Shown: piece after piece, positions 21,729 through 31,837 of the stretch
Numbering within the stretch: position 1 is the stretch's first letter
Layout: each line of letters starts with the position of its first letter
From: Symbiodinium natans
Taxonomy: Eukaryota; Sar; Dinophyceae; Suessiales; Symbiodiniaceae
Direction: 5' to 3'
NCBI GenBank assembly: GCA_905221605.1
Contig: CAJNDS010002235.1
Span: 800,875 to 864,874 of the forward strand
DNA: 64,000 nucleotides
Notes under the pieces: model-generated
Told to the model about the DNA's origin: nothing
The model's database searches: none
What the model saw: only the letters and a program-made list of their open reading frames with translations
Made by a program: the position numbers and the translations under genes

Positions 21729-24700
21729 CGTCGCCTCCCTCACGACTGCGCATCGGGACGCTCAATGTCCAAAGCCTTAGCTCTAAGTTAGGGGCCGTTC
21801 TTTCACTTATGCGTATGCATCAGCTGCATGCTCTGTGTTTGCAGGAGACTTGCCTCTCTTCGGATGCCTTGCCAGCGGTACACCAAGCCGCGGACAGGGC
21901 AGGTTGCACTTTCTTTAAAGGGGCTCAAACTTGCAACTTGGCTGGTGCTCCTTACGCCGGGGTTTCTTTTGTGACTCGGTGGCCGGCTCAGCCTGTACAG
22001 ATGCCTGACTGGCCCACTTCCGCGGGTCGTGTTGCGGCCCTACGTGTCTTTCGCCCTCGGGCTAGACCCCTCCTTTTGATAGGGGTCTATTTGCATGCCA
22101 GTGATGCGTTTGCTGCAGCCTCTCTGTTGGACTTAGTGCTGCCCTGGGCCGCTTCATTAGGTGAAGACTTTTGTGTGACGGGCGATTTCAACTTGCCCAA
22201 GTCCCATTGGCCCACCTCTTACGCGCTCGCTGCGGGTCACCTTTTTGACGCTGACGAGGTGGTCGGTGATCCTGCTCAGTTACCTGGCACCCGCCGCAAT
22301 GCTGCTGGTCAACTCACAGGTTCTGTGATTGACTACTTGTTGCACTCCCCGGCCCTCACGGTTTGCGCACGTGCTCAGTTCCAAGCCGTGGCCGACCATG
22401 ATCTGGTGTTCTACTCGCTGCCTGTGTTGGGTCAGCCGGCCCGTTGGTCATGGCCGCCCCGGCCTCGCCTAGGCCCTAGCCCTCCGGTGGAGGGCGCTTG
22501 GGAACGCTGTTGGTCCAAACATGATGTTGCCTTCCGTGCTGCTCTGGCCACTGCAGACCTGGATGCGGCTTGGGCCCTGGTGTCCACCTGCTTGGCCGAA
22601 ACTGTTTGCTCCAAACCGCCTGCGCGTCCCCCCGAAGAGGCTTGTGGCTCTCGGGTGGCCCCATGTCAGCCTCACCGCACTGCTCCTACTTACCAAGGCT
22701 TCCTCGAGCGCCGGCTTCGTCGCCTTAGTCGGCGGGCCGCTGAGTTCGCTAAGGATTGTGGCAATCAGCCGTTGTTCAATGCCATTCAGCGTGATGTTTC
22801 CCACCTGTCTGTGGATTTCCCATCGCTGCTGACTCAGCCTTGGGGTTTGGACCAAGCTGCTCAGCATGCCATTGCCCTTGCCGACCAGCAAGCCGACAAG
22901 GACCGCAGCACTCGGTTGCAACATTGGCAGGCGACTGCCGGCGAGGACTTCACTAGGCTCTGCCAGTGGATTCGTGCCACCGTTCCTACCAATCCTCCTC
23001 TCCATCCTGGCGCTGACGATTGGGTTTCACCTTTGCATCCGCAGGAGCAGGTTGAGCAGGCTGCTGAAACCCTGCGTGCCCTCTGGGCCCCCGCCGTCCT
23101 CCCTCAGCCTGAAGGTTTCGACCAGATGCGTGCGCTTATTGGGTCCACCACGGAGTTCCCTTTGCCGTCCATCTCGGGAAAAGCGGTCTTCGCCCGTTTC
23201 AAGGCCACTGCCAAAAAGTCCACTGGACTTGATGGTTGGGGGTCTGCGGCCTTCGTTGCTGCGGGGCCTGCTGCCTCGGAAGTTCTGGCTCAGCTTTGGG
23301 CCGCTTGTTTGGAGTTCAGCACCATGCCTGGCATTTGGAAGCACATCCGCGTGGCTCTACTCCCCAAACCTGATGGGACCCTGCGTCCCATTTCGATTGC
23401 TTCGGCTGCTTACCGCACTTGCATGACCTGCTTGCTTCGTGCTTGCCGTGAGTGGTTCCTCAGCTGGGCTGACCCCGAGCTTGTCGGCGGCATTCCTGGC
23501 CGTGACATGAGCCGCACTCATGATGCGCTGTTTTCCTCCCTGTTGGAGGCCCGCAACCGTCACCTTGCTTTCGTTGGGGCCAAGCAGGACGTGCGCAAAT
23601 GCTTCGACACGGTTCAGTGGGACCTCGCGCTCCAGGCTTGGACCTGGTTGGGGGCTCCGCCCAAGCTCGTGTCTTTGCTGCGTTGCTTTTACAGCAACCA
23701 AATGCGGTGGCTTGCTGTTCGTGGGCACTTCGCCAAAGAAAGCGTTGTTCCCACCCGCAGCATTTTGCAAGGTTGCCCTGCCAGTGTTGGGCTCCTCAAC
23801 GGCCTCATGTTGTTGTGGGTTCGGCACTTGCGGGCGACTGCCCCGAATGTCTCACGGTCTGTTTATTTGGACGACCGGGCTATGTGGGCCATGGGGCGAC
23901 ATGCAGCTGATGATCTTTGTACAGCGTTGCGGGCCGCCGCTGTGGCTGACAAAGCAATTTGTCTTGAGGTGCATCCTCAGAAGCTCGCCTGCTGGGCTAC
24001 GCGTGCGCAGGCCAGACACGTCCTCAATGTCGATCCTGTTTTGTGTGGCCCTCTTGTCACCTCGTTCAAGCTGCTGGGCATTACTTACCGTTTGGCAACG
24101 GGTACAGGGGTCGTTGCTGCTGACCGCCTTGACACTGTCATCTCTAACCGCTGTCGCCGCATCGCCATTGCGGCAAGGGTGCTGCCCATGCGTCGTCACC
24201 TTTTGCTCGCGCTTGTCCTCAGCCTCATTTCTTGGCTTGGCCCTTGGACATCCGTTCCTCACCTTACTGCTCAGGGTTGGGCACGGTCCATTGAAGCCGC
24301 TGTCAGTCGCATTGTGTCGGCGCGTTCTCCACTCTTGCTTTGGTCAACCTGGGCTCGGCCCCGTCTGCACCCCAAGTTTGCTCTCGCCTTTGCGGCAATC
24401 AGCCACGAGCTGCGCCGTGTCGGCAGTTTCTTGCCGCCTCCTGCCCACGTTACGGCGTGCCCTGCTCTTCAGGCGTCCCTCGCGATCTTCGCTTGGTCCA
24501 TCCTTCCGGATGGCACTTGGTGTACTCCGTTTGGCCAGTTTTCACCTGGGTTTCTGACGCGCGCGGTTGCCCTTAAGGTTGCCGAAGACTCGTGGCTCCG
24601 TTTGTTGTGGGCCGCTGATGCCAAGTCTACTGGGCCCCTTGAGGCCGATGAGCACATCGCGCTTGCCTTTCACCTTGCTGCTGCCAGCTCCCACCCTTCT

Positions 24701-25585
24701 GGGTCCCGGCGTCGGGTGTTGTTTGCTGCCGCCCACGACACTCGCACTTTGCAGCGCATGCATTTACCGTTTCACTCCTGTTCCTGCGGGGAGGCGCTTC
24801 CCACCAGGACCCACGTCACTTTTGAGTGCCCGGACGACCCTTTCCCCGGCGTCCAGCGCTCTGAGTCTGAGCGCCGTTTCCTGGTGCCGTTGTTGACTGG
24901 CCTTCCTTGCCCGACTTGGCAGTTGCCAGAGGTTTCGCAAGACCTGCTGCTGGCACTCTCACAGGCCAGAATCGTGGAAGAGGCTTTTCTTGTTGCCACT
25001 GATGGGAGCTCCTTGCAGGCTCCTGCGGCCAAGGACCTCACATGGTTTCAACATGCTGGTTGGGGTATAGCCACCTCTAGGGACTTAGGGTTCTTTGGGG
25101 TTGTACCTGGGCTGGACCGCTCGTCCGCCGCTGCTGAGCGCTATGCTTTGCTGGTCTTAGCTTGCGCAGCGCATATGCTTCAAGTGCCTGTCTGTGTCCT
25201 CACGGACAATTCTGCCTTGGTTACCAGCTTTGTTGCTGACAAGCCCCCGGGTGATCTCGGGGCATACTGGGCGATGATCCGCCATCTGCTGCCTGTGGGC
25301 TCGTCTTTGCACTGGGTTCCGGCTCACGGCCGCCGTAGCACATGGACATCCGGAATTCCCTTGGTCTCCACCCAGGAGGCCCGTGACTTGAATGCACGTG
25401 CAGACCTATCTGCATGTTCTGCAACTGAGCCGATGAAGGCCACCTTTTCTGCTGCCCAGCTTGCATGCAAGACCGCCTTTGACTGGGCCAGCCTTTCCGT
25501 GGAGCGACAAGAGCGCTTGACGCAAGACTGGCATGACTCTGTTGCGGCGCGGGCCAAGGCCATCGGCCGGCTACGCGATATGTGA
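21725..25585 (+). CDS. Non-LTR (LINE-type) retrotransposon polyprotein: endonuclease, reverse transcriptase, RNase H
   Basis: An uninterrupted 1286-residue ORF that should nick target DNA and prime reverse transcription on it. Residues 1-230 form an APE-type endonuclease with N14, E41, D154 and N156 (GDFN), D203 and D224-H225 all present. The reverse transcriptase spans about 490-800: GLDGW (501-505), PKPDGTLRPIS (from 549), D622 and F627-D628, LQGCP (681-685), and the catalytic YLDD box (714-717; Leu replaces the commoner Ala). C1019-x-C1021-x8-H1030-x4-C1035 is a zinc-knuckle-like motif. RNase H lies at about 1088-1235 with D1093, E1138, D1161, H1201 and D1227. A TGA lies in frame 15 bases upstream, so the ATG at 21725 is the first possible start. 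No catalytic residue is lost, so the copy looks young. GC-rich codon use and lack of telomere repeats set it apart from its surroundings. The clade is not assigned. Confidence 0.5.
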   Translation: MTSPPSRLRIGTLNVQSLSSKLGAVLSLMRMHQLHALCLQETCLSSDALPAVHQAADRAGCTFFKGAQTCNLAGAPYAGVSFVTRWPAQPVQMPDWPTSAGRVAALRVFRPRARPLLLIGVYLHASDAFAAASLLDLVLPWAASLGEDFCVTGDFNLPKSHWPTSYALAAGHLFDADEVVGDPAQLPGTRRNAAGQLTGSVIDYLLHSPALTVCARAQFQAVADHDLVFYSLPVLGQPARWSWPPRPRLGPSPPVEGAWERCWSKHDVAFRAALATADLDAAWALVSTCLAETVCSKPPARPPEEACGSRVAPCQPHRTAPTYQGFLERRLRRLSRRAAEFAKDCGNQPLFNAIQRDVSHLSVDFPSLLTQPWGLDQAAQHAIALADQQADKDRSTRLQHWQATAGEDFTRLCQWIRATVPTNPPLHPGADDWVSPLHPQEQVEQAAETLRALWAPAVLPQPEGFDQMRALIGSTTEFPLPSISGKAVFARFKATAKKSTGLDGWGSAAFVAAGPAASEVLAQLWAACLEFSTMPGIWKHIRVALLPKPDGTLRPISIASAAYRTCMTCLLRACREWFLSWADPELVGGIPGRDMSRTHDALFSSLLEARNRHLAFVGAKQDVRKCFDTVQWDLALQAWTWLGAPPKLVSLLRCFYSNQMRWLAVRGHFAKESVVPTRSILQGCPASVGLLNGLMLLWVRHLRATAPNVSRSVYLDDRAMWAMGRHAADDLCTALRAAAVADKAICLEVHPQKLACWATRAQARHVLNVDPVLCGPLVTSFKLLGITYRLATGTGVVAADRLDTVISNRCRRIAIAARVLPMRRHLLLALVLSLISWLGPWTSVPHLTAQGWARSIEAAVSRIVSARSPLLLWSTWARPRLHPKFALAFAAISHELRRVGSFLPPPAHVTACPALQASLAIFAWSILPDGTWCTPFGQFSPGFLTRAVALKVAEDSWLRLLWAADAKSTGPLEADEHIALAFHLAAASSHPSGSRRRVLFAAAHDTRTLQRMHLPFHSCSCGEALPTRTHVTFECPDDPFPGVQRSESERRFLVPLLTGLPCPTWQLPEVSQDLLLALSQARIVEEAFLVATDGSSLQAPAAKDLTWFQHAGWGIATSRDLGFFGVVPGLDRSSAAAERYALLVLACAAHMLQVPVCVLTDNSALVTSFVADKPPGDLGAYWAMIRHLLPVGSSLHWVPAHGRRSTWTSGIPLVSTQEARDLNARADLSACSATEPMKATFSAAQLACKTAFDWASLSVERQERLTQDWHDSVAARAKAIGRLRDM

Positions 25586-25735
25586 ACGCCTTGACCGGCT
25601 GTTATCCCACCTTCGGGGCAGGGTGCAGTCACGCCATACACATACACAGGGCACGTACCTACCTCTCACATGGTGAGTTGACGAGATTGCTGCCTTTCGT
25701 GCGACACGTGCAAGTTTTGACTCTGAAACGCTAAG
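25586..25735 (+). mobile_element. LINE 3' tail ending at a CCCTAAA array
   Basis: About 150 bp of single-copy sequence follow the LINE stop, then GCTAAG passes into (CCCTAAA)n at about 25736-25772. There is no poly-A tail. The change could be the element's 3' end, placed against a telomere-like array, but without a second copy the border is an estimate. Confidence 0.5.
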
Positions 25736-25799
25736 CCTAAACCCTAAACCCTAAACCCTAAACCCTAAAACCCTTTCGAAATGCGTGCAACAGGGATCC

Positions 25800-25835
25800 C
25801 AAGAGGGAGTCATCAACAGGAGGATCAGAGGGCTC
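25800..25835 (-). CDS. Exon candidate just right of the LINE
   Basis: After CCAGCAG the minus strand reads EPSDPPVDDSLLGS. With 21145-21208 it suggests that the LINE sits inside an intron of a minus-strand gene. Left border uncertain. Confidence 0.5.
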
Positions 25836-26533
25836 CTGCTGGAGCTGGAACTCCGAAACCATAAACCCTAAACACCCTTAAAACCCTAAAACCCCCCAAC
25901 AACCCAAGAAACCCCTAAAGCATAAATCCTAGTTAAACCCCAGCAACCCTGTAGCTCTGAGTTTGCCCATGAATCAAGGCTGTGAAAGCCCCGTACGGGT
26001 GTTTCCCAAGATGGGGTTTGGGAAGGTTTAGGGTTTAGGGGCACGCTCAAAGGCCCCTAAATCGAGCATACTGCCGTTTTCTGAGGGTCCACCCCCCCGC
26101 GCCCGAAGATAGGCAACCTAGTTTGGGGGAATCCTCCATCTCTGTATTGCTGTCGGTGGCAGGGACTTGGGGAAGCACCAAACCCTTTCTAAGAATGTGC
26201 CTGAACCCTAAACCCTTCACATAGGGTTTAGGGTTTAGGGCTTAGGGTTTAGGGTTTAGGGTTTAGGGTTTAGGGTTTAGGGTTTAGGGTTTCGGGCTTC
26301 GGGCTTAGGGCGCTAAACCTTAAACCCTAAACTCTGAAAGTTCAGGAACGCTTGGCTAGAGGAAGTGGCTTCAAGGGCCGGCTGGGTCTCACCGCCGGGT
26401 GCTTCTGGCGTGGTAGGGTGGGTTTAGGGATGCTAGGGTATTTGTGGTTTTGAGGTTCGGCCGTAGAAGCCCTAAACCCTAAACCCTAAACCCGAAACCC
26501 TGAACCCTGAACCCTAAAACCTAAACCCTACAC

Positions 26534-26582
26534 CGCAGCTGGCTTGGGCCATCCAGCGCCCAGCCTCCGAGATGTCTTCCAC
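26534..26582 (-). CDS. Exon candidate following the Kelch-like exon
   Basis: VEDISEAGRWMAQASC, acceptor TGATCAG|GT, donor TGCG|GTGTAG. Phase 0 entry fits the exon at 27.0 kb. Confidence 0.5.
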
Positions 26583-26845
26583 CTGATCACCCAGTTTAGG
26601 GTTTAGGGTTTAGGGTTTAGGGTTTAGGGTTTAGGGTTTAGGGTTTAGGGTTTAGGGTTTAGGGTTTAGGGCTTAGGGGTTAGGGGTTAAGGTTTAGGGT
26701 TCAGGGTTCAGGGCTATCTGAACCCCGAAGCCCTGCAGGCCCATAAGCTGACACCCTACTTAGCCCCAGAACCCTGAAACCTAAGCCCAACAACCTAAGG
26801 CCCTAAGCCCGAAGCTTATACCTTCCAACCAGTTGACATCCTGAA

Positions 26846-26847
26846 CC

Positions 26848-26907
<60 letters not shown>

Positions 26908-27010
26908 ACCCTAACCCCTAAATTCTAAACTCTGAACCCCAAGCCCTAAACCCTAAACCCGAAACCCTAAACCCTAAATCCTAAACCCGAAACCCTAAAC
27001 CCTAAACCCT
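26846..27010 (-). repeat. Variant array CCCTCAA passing into CCCTAAA
   Basis: About nine CCCTCAA units, then CCCTAAA/CCCGAAA. Directly precedes the Kelch-like exon. Confidence 0.5.
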
Positions 27011-27082
27011 CAGCTGGTCGGAGGGTTGCTGCCAAGTGGCGGTGTCCAGCGAGACGAGGGCGCCGAGGTCTGAAAGGCGATC
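27008..27082 (-). CDS. Exon candidate, Kelch-like segment
   Basis: Twenty-five codons: DRLSDLGALVSLDTATW then QQPSDQLR. The pattern L..LDT.TW.....P resembles one blade of a Kelch repeat. Acceptor TCCCACAG|GA; the donor AGG|GTTTAG is the first unit of the adjoining repeat array. A single blade is weak evidence for the family. Confidence 0.5.
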
Positions 27083-27703
27083 CTGTGGGATCGGGTTTGG
27101 GGTTTAGGGTTTCGGGTTTAGGGTTTAGGGTTTAGGGTTTGGGGTTTGGGGTTTGGGGTTTAGGGTTTGGGGTTTGGGGTTTAGGGTTTGGGGTTTAGGG
27201 TTTAGGGTTTGAGGTTTGGGGTCTAGGGTTTGGGGTTAAGGGGCTTAGAGATTTAGTGCTTAGGGTTCCGGGTTGAGGAGTTGAGGGGTTAAGAGGTGAA
27301 AGGGCTTCAGGGGTCATGTGGTAGTTATGGGGTTCGACGTTCAGGGGCTTAGGGTGTAGGGGCTTAGGGTTCTTATGTGTAGGGCTTAGGGGTTTCGAGT
27401 TTAGGGTTTGCTGTGTGCAGTGTCGGTTCTTGGCCAGAAGACCTATGAGAACCTGAGGGCCCCAGCAATCCAAGAACGACCGAGGAGCAAAAAAAAAGGA
27501 AGCAAGGAAGCGCCAAGGAAGCGCCAAGGAAGCACCAAGGAACCCCTAAACCCTGAACCCTGAACCCTGAAGCCTGAACCCTGAACCCTAAACCCTAAAC
27601 CCTAAACCCTAAACCCTAAACCCTAAACCCTACACCCCCCAAGGAACCACCAGCAAACCCTTGCTTGGTGGTTTCAGTGGCTGCACCGAAAGCACCCACG
27701 GAC

Positions 27704-27776
27704 CTCCATGGTGTCCACCGCCACATCCTCCGCCTCGATGCGGCGGGTTTGGGTCTTGTCAGGCTCTGGGATGCTT
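27704..27776 (-). CDS. Exon candidate upstream of the Kelch-like exon
   Basis: Twenty-four codons: SIPEPDKTQTRRIEAE then DVAVDTME; acceptor GGCCAG, canonical donor GAG|GTCCGT. Leaves in phase 0, matching the next exon. Confidence 0.5.
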
Positions 27777-28216
27777 CTGGCCTAGGGTTTTTTGGGGTTT
27801 TGGGGTTTGGGGTTTAGGGTTTAGGGTTTGGGGTTTAGGGTTGAGGGTTTAGGGTTGAGGGTTTAGGGTTGAGGGTTTGGGGTTGAGGGTTCAGGGTTTA
27901 GGGTTTAGGGTTTGGGGTTTAGTGCTTCAGGTGTCTACAGGACATTTGGGGTCTTGTTTGGAAGGACTTTCAACATTCTATGGGCCCCAAGTCCTACTCC
28001 CAAAGACCCATACTCGAGAGAACAGGTTTAGGGTTTAGGGTTCAGGGTTTAGGGTCAGGGGTTTAGGGTTCAGCTGGGACCCTACACCCTCCAAGCCGGG
28101 AGGCTCCCTAAACCCTAAACCCTAAACCCTAACCCCTAAACCTAAACCCTAACCCTAAACCCTAAACCCTAAACCCTAAACCCTAAACCCTAAACCCAAA
28201 AAAAAGAATCGCAGGC

Positions 28217-28272
28217 CTCGTCGTCCGACTCCATGCCCAGCAGCTCTGGAGCCGGCTTGGGCGTGGCACCAC
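28217..28272 (-). CDS. Exon candidate, acidic
   Basis: GATPKPAPELLGMESDDE, acceptor CCTTGAG|GT, GC donor (GACGAG|GCCT). CCCTAAA array on the left and G-rich repeat on the right. Confidence 0.5.
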
Positions 28273-28299
28273 CTCAAGGATAGCGCTGTACGTTTTGGA

Positions 28300-31200
28300 A
28301 ACTTGGGTTGGGGCTTAGGGTTCAGTGTTTCGGGTTCAGGGTTCAGGGTTCAGGGTTTAGGGTTGAGGGTTTAGGGTTGAGGGTTTAGGGTTTGGGCGTC
28401 AATGTGTTGAAACTTAGGGGCATTAGGGTTTGGGCTTCAGTTTTCAGGGCTTTGGCTTCAGATTCCTGCACTCGTTCGCCCCCGCCGGCAACCCTTTCGC
28501 CACTTCAAACTGTAAAAGCGACAGAGCGACTGCACCTAAACCCTAAACCCTAAGCCTGAACCCTGAAACAGTACATGTCAGCCTTCAGGCAAGCCCAGCG
28601 AGCCAGGCTCTGAACAGCATGCAACGAAGACTATGAACCTTAAACTGTGACCCTAAACCCGAAACCCTAACCCTAAACCCTACAAAGCCGAAACTCCAAG
28701 CCCCATACATCGCAAGCCCTGATAAATCAACGCCCTGCATGGCTTTGGCGCTTTGGCAAGCTCCGTCTTGGCCCCCCTGCGCGAGCAGCCAGTCCTCGCG
28801 GCCTCCTCCCAAAATGGTGTGTGGGGGGGTTGGGGGGGTGGGAGGGGGAGGCTTCGAAGTCGAAACGGATGGTTCCCTATACCCTAAACCCTAAAGCCTA
28901 AACCCGAAACCCAATTTTCCCTAAGCACACCCAAGAGTTCCTACAACCAAGGTTCCCTAAGGTTCCATATGAGCCCAAGGTTCGGTCCCTTTCGGCGGGT
29001 GTTGCCGGGTATGTTCTAATCCCTAAGCCCTAAACCCTAGACCCTAGACCCTAAACCCTAAACCCTAAACCCTAAACCCTAAACCCTAAACCCTAAACCC
29101 TGACTAGCCATGTTCCCTTCTGAGTCGTTTCTCCGGCTTCAACGACTTTAGCTTTGCTGGGATGCCGCTTTGCACTTCCAAGGTGCTTCAGATGCGTTCA
29201 AAATAGCAGCCAACACTCAGTCAACACCACAGTCAACACTACCAAAACCCTGGGGAAACCAGCAGATTCCACAATTCGCTCGTTTTTAGAAAATATACTT
29301 TTTTAGCTTCTTAATGTCCAGAACAAGAAAATGCTGGATTTTCCAGCATTTCGGCAGTGTTGACTGTAGTGTTGACTGTAGTGTTGACTGAGTGTTGACT
29401 GAGTGTTGACTGTCATTTTGCATGCATTTCTTGCTTTTATAGGAATTACACTTTTTTCCAGCTTCTTAATAGATTTTCCAGCATTTTGGCAGTACTGACT
29501 TGACTGTAGGGTTGAGTGTAGATGTGTCGTGTGTCCCGAGTCCAGGCACCGCAGAAAGGGATGGGTACGCACTATCAGCTTCCAGTTTCAGTAGGTGTGC
29601 GAAAGATGCAAAGACACTTCTGCCCTTCGTTCCTCGAGCCCTAAGAGGGTGTTTAGGGTTTAGGGTTTCTGGGGTTTAGGCTTTAGGGGGTTTAGGGTTG
29701 AGGGGTCTTAGGGTTTAGGGTGCTTAGGGTGTTTACCGGGCTTTGGGAGGGGGGGGGGGGCGTTGGGGGGGGTTTAGGGTTTGTCGCTGGTTGGGTTTGC
29801 GGGGGGGTTGCAGACTCTTGGGTTGGATCAGCTGCGTACGTCAGAGGGGACACTTTTCTGCTAAGGGAGTTTAAGGTTTAGTTTGGGGTGTTGTTTGGGG
29901 TTTGGGGGGATGGGGGTTTGGGGAGCATGATGAGCTGTTCAAAATCAGAGCAAAAAGGATTTGGGGTTTAGGGCTTCGTCAAGAGGAGGTTGCCTCTGAT
30001 GGACGGTGGACATTTACACGCGAGACACGAACCCTAAACCCTAAGCCTAAACCCCAAACCCTCAGAGGGGCCCAGGTGCTTTAAGTACTCCTCAAAGCCC
30101 TGACACACCTTGCTTGGGATGCCCTACCTGGGTACCTACCCCCCCCCCGAACCTTATTGTCCCCAAACCCCAAACCCCAAACCCCAAACCCCAAACCCCA
30201 AACCCCAAACCCCAAACCCCAAACCCCAAACCCCAAACCCCAAACCCCAAACCCCAAACCCCAAACCCCAAACCTAAACCCTAAACCCCCCCTTGAACCC
30301 CCCCTCCTTTTAAGAACCCAACAAACAAGACAGCCTCAGAAGCCAGGCCGAGCTGACGTTGCAGCACATGCACGGCAAACTTGTGCTGCGACCTGGGCGC
30401 TTATAGGGTTTAGGGTTTAGGGTTTAGGGTTTAGGGTTTAGGGTTTAGGGTTTAAGGCTTCATGAGAGCCCTAAGACCCTAAACAGGGTGAGTTCAAAAC
30501 TACATACTTCTCCACTAACAAAAGTCAAAAAAGCTAAAACTTTCCTAATAACTAAGGAAACCCAAAAAGTTCAAAGTTAAACTCTTGGCTCAGTAAGAAT
30601 AAGTTACCTCGGCGGCACCTCAAAGTTTCAGCTGAACTTCGCAGATGTACCTCGCAATCTGCCTGTGAGCTCGTTTGGCTCGCTGGCGTTTGCACGGAAA
30701 AATCGACAGGTCAGGCAACGAGTAAGAGTAATGCAGGGACAACGAGTAACAGTAATGCAAGGACGGCCCCTCAACCTTAAACCCTAAACCCTAAGAACTC
30801 CCCGACCCAAGCTGCTATCTGGCATTGGCACATTATGGCCCAACACACGGCAAGTACCAGCAAGTAGGGCTCCGGCAATGGGGGACCCTAAACCCTAAAC
30901 CCTAAACCCTGAACCCTGAACCCGAAATACCAAACCCGAACTTCTGGGACCCCCCCCCCCGTCTTAGCCTAAAGGCTCGAAAGATGGGCTCGGGGCCACT
31001 CCGTCCCCGGGGCCGCGCGCTCGCCAGCCTCCCAGCGCGGACGTAAGTCAGCGTGGTCAGGGCTGTGTTGGGGGATTAGGGTTTAGGGTTTGGGGTTTAG
31101 GGTTTAGGGTTTAGGGTTTGGGGTTTAGGGTTGGAGGCAATCACTGTTCCTGGCAGCTGGGTTGACGCGAAAAGGCTTCGGGCTTGGGGTTTAGGGTTTA

Positions 31201-31500
31201 GGGCTGCCATACATACTAAGGGGCTCGCTGAGAGAGGAATTCATTGAATTGGTTTAATTATTGCAATGAGTTTAACTGTTCCAACTCGTGCAAGTACTGT
31301 ATTTATGTTATGATGTAATTAGAGTAGCCACAGGTTCATGAGGATGCAAAAGGCAGAGGGAGCCAATGGGCTAGCAAGGTGTCAGGAGTGCTGGAGGCTT
31401 TCGAGTTTCAGGGTTAAGCCTAAACCCTAAACCCTAAACCCTAAACCCTAAACCCTAAACCCTAAACCCTAAACCCTGAACCCCAAACCCGAAACCTGAA
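28300..31500. repeat. Arrays, tandem GTGTTGACT repeats and G-rich runs
   Basis: C-type 29030-29101; CCCCAAA homogeneous array 30165-30273; G-type 30405-30455. 28600-28800 (minus) has a protein-like frame (EDWLLAQGGQDG) without clear borders. 30480-30770 is AT-rich with a duplicated CAACGAGTAA-AGTAATGCA. 30960-31070 (minus) is open (TYVRAGRLASARPRG) but unassigned. Confidence 0.5.
29213..29520. repeat. Inverted and tandem GTGTTGACT repeats with a duplicated segment
   Basis: CAGTCAACAC copies at 29213-29240 face GTGTTGACTGTA copies at 29358-29412. TTTTCCAGCATTT-GGCAGT occurs twice (about 29340 and 29472), each next to AGCTTCTTAAT. Confidence 0.5.
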
Positions 31501-31513
31501 AAAACCCAACATC

Positions 31514-31561
31514 CCTGCACGAGGGTCCCGCTTGCTGCCGATCTTGATGCGGCTGCAGGCC
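31514..31561 (-). CDS. Exon candidate
   Basis: ACSRIKIGSKRDPRA, acceptor TACAAG|GG, possible GA donor. Basic segment; not recognised. Confidence 0.5.
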
Positions 31562-31771
31562 CTTGTACTGAACAACTCAATAAGTAGAGACCATGATTCA
31601 AAACCCTAAACCCTAAACCCTAAACTTCACAATAAACCCTAAACCCTAAACCTAAGCCCTAAACCCTAAACCCTAAACCCTGAACCCTAAACCCTAAACC
31701 CTAAACCCTAAACCCTAAACCCTAAACCCTAGCCAAACTTAGAGAACTGGCCGTTTGGGGGAAAGGACGGC

Positions 31772-31819
31772 CTGGGTGGAGTAGCCGGACAGCGAAGGCG
31801 TCACAGTTCCCGGCCTCGA
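31772..31819 (-). CDS. Exon candidate
   Basis: EAGNCDAFAVRLLHP in phase 1, acceptor GTCACAG, GC donor (CCCAG|GCCG). Confidence 0.5.
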
Positions 31820-31837
31820 CTGTGACGGGGTAGGCTT

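Noticed and set aside
22469-25466. Antisense and alternative-frame ORFs within the LINE, up to 345 codons
   Set aside because: They are shadows of the GC-rich retrotransposon ORF, which alone carries catalytic motifs.
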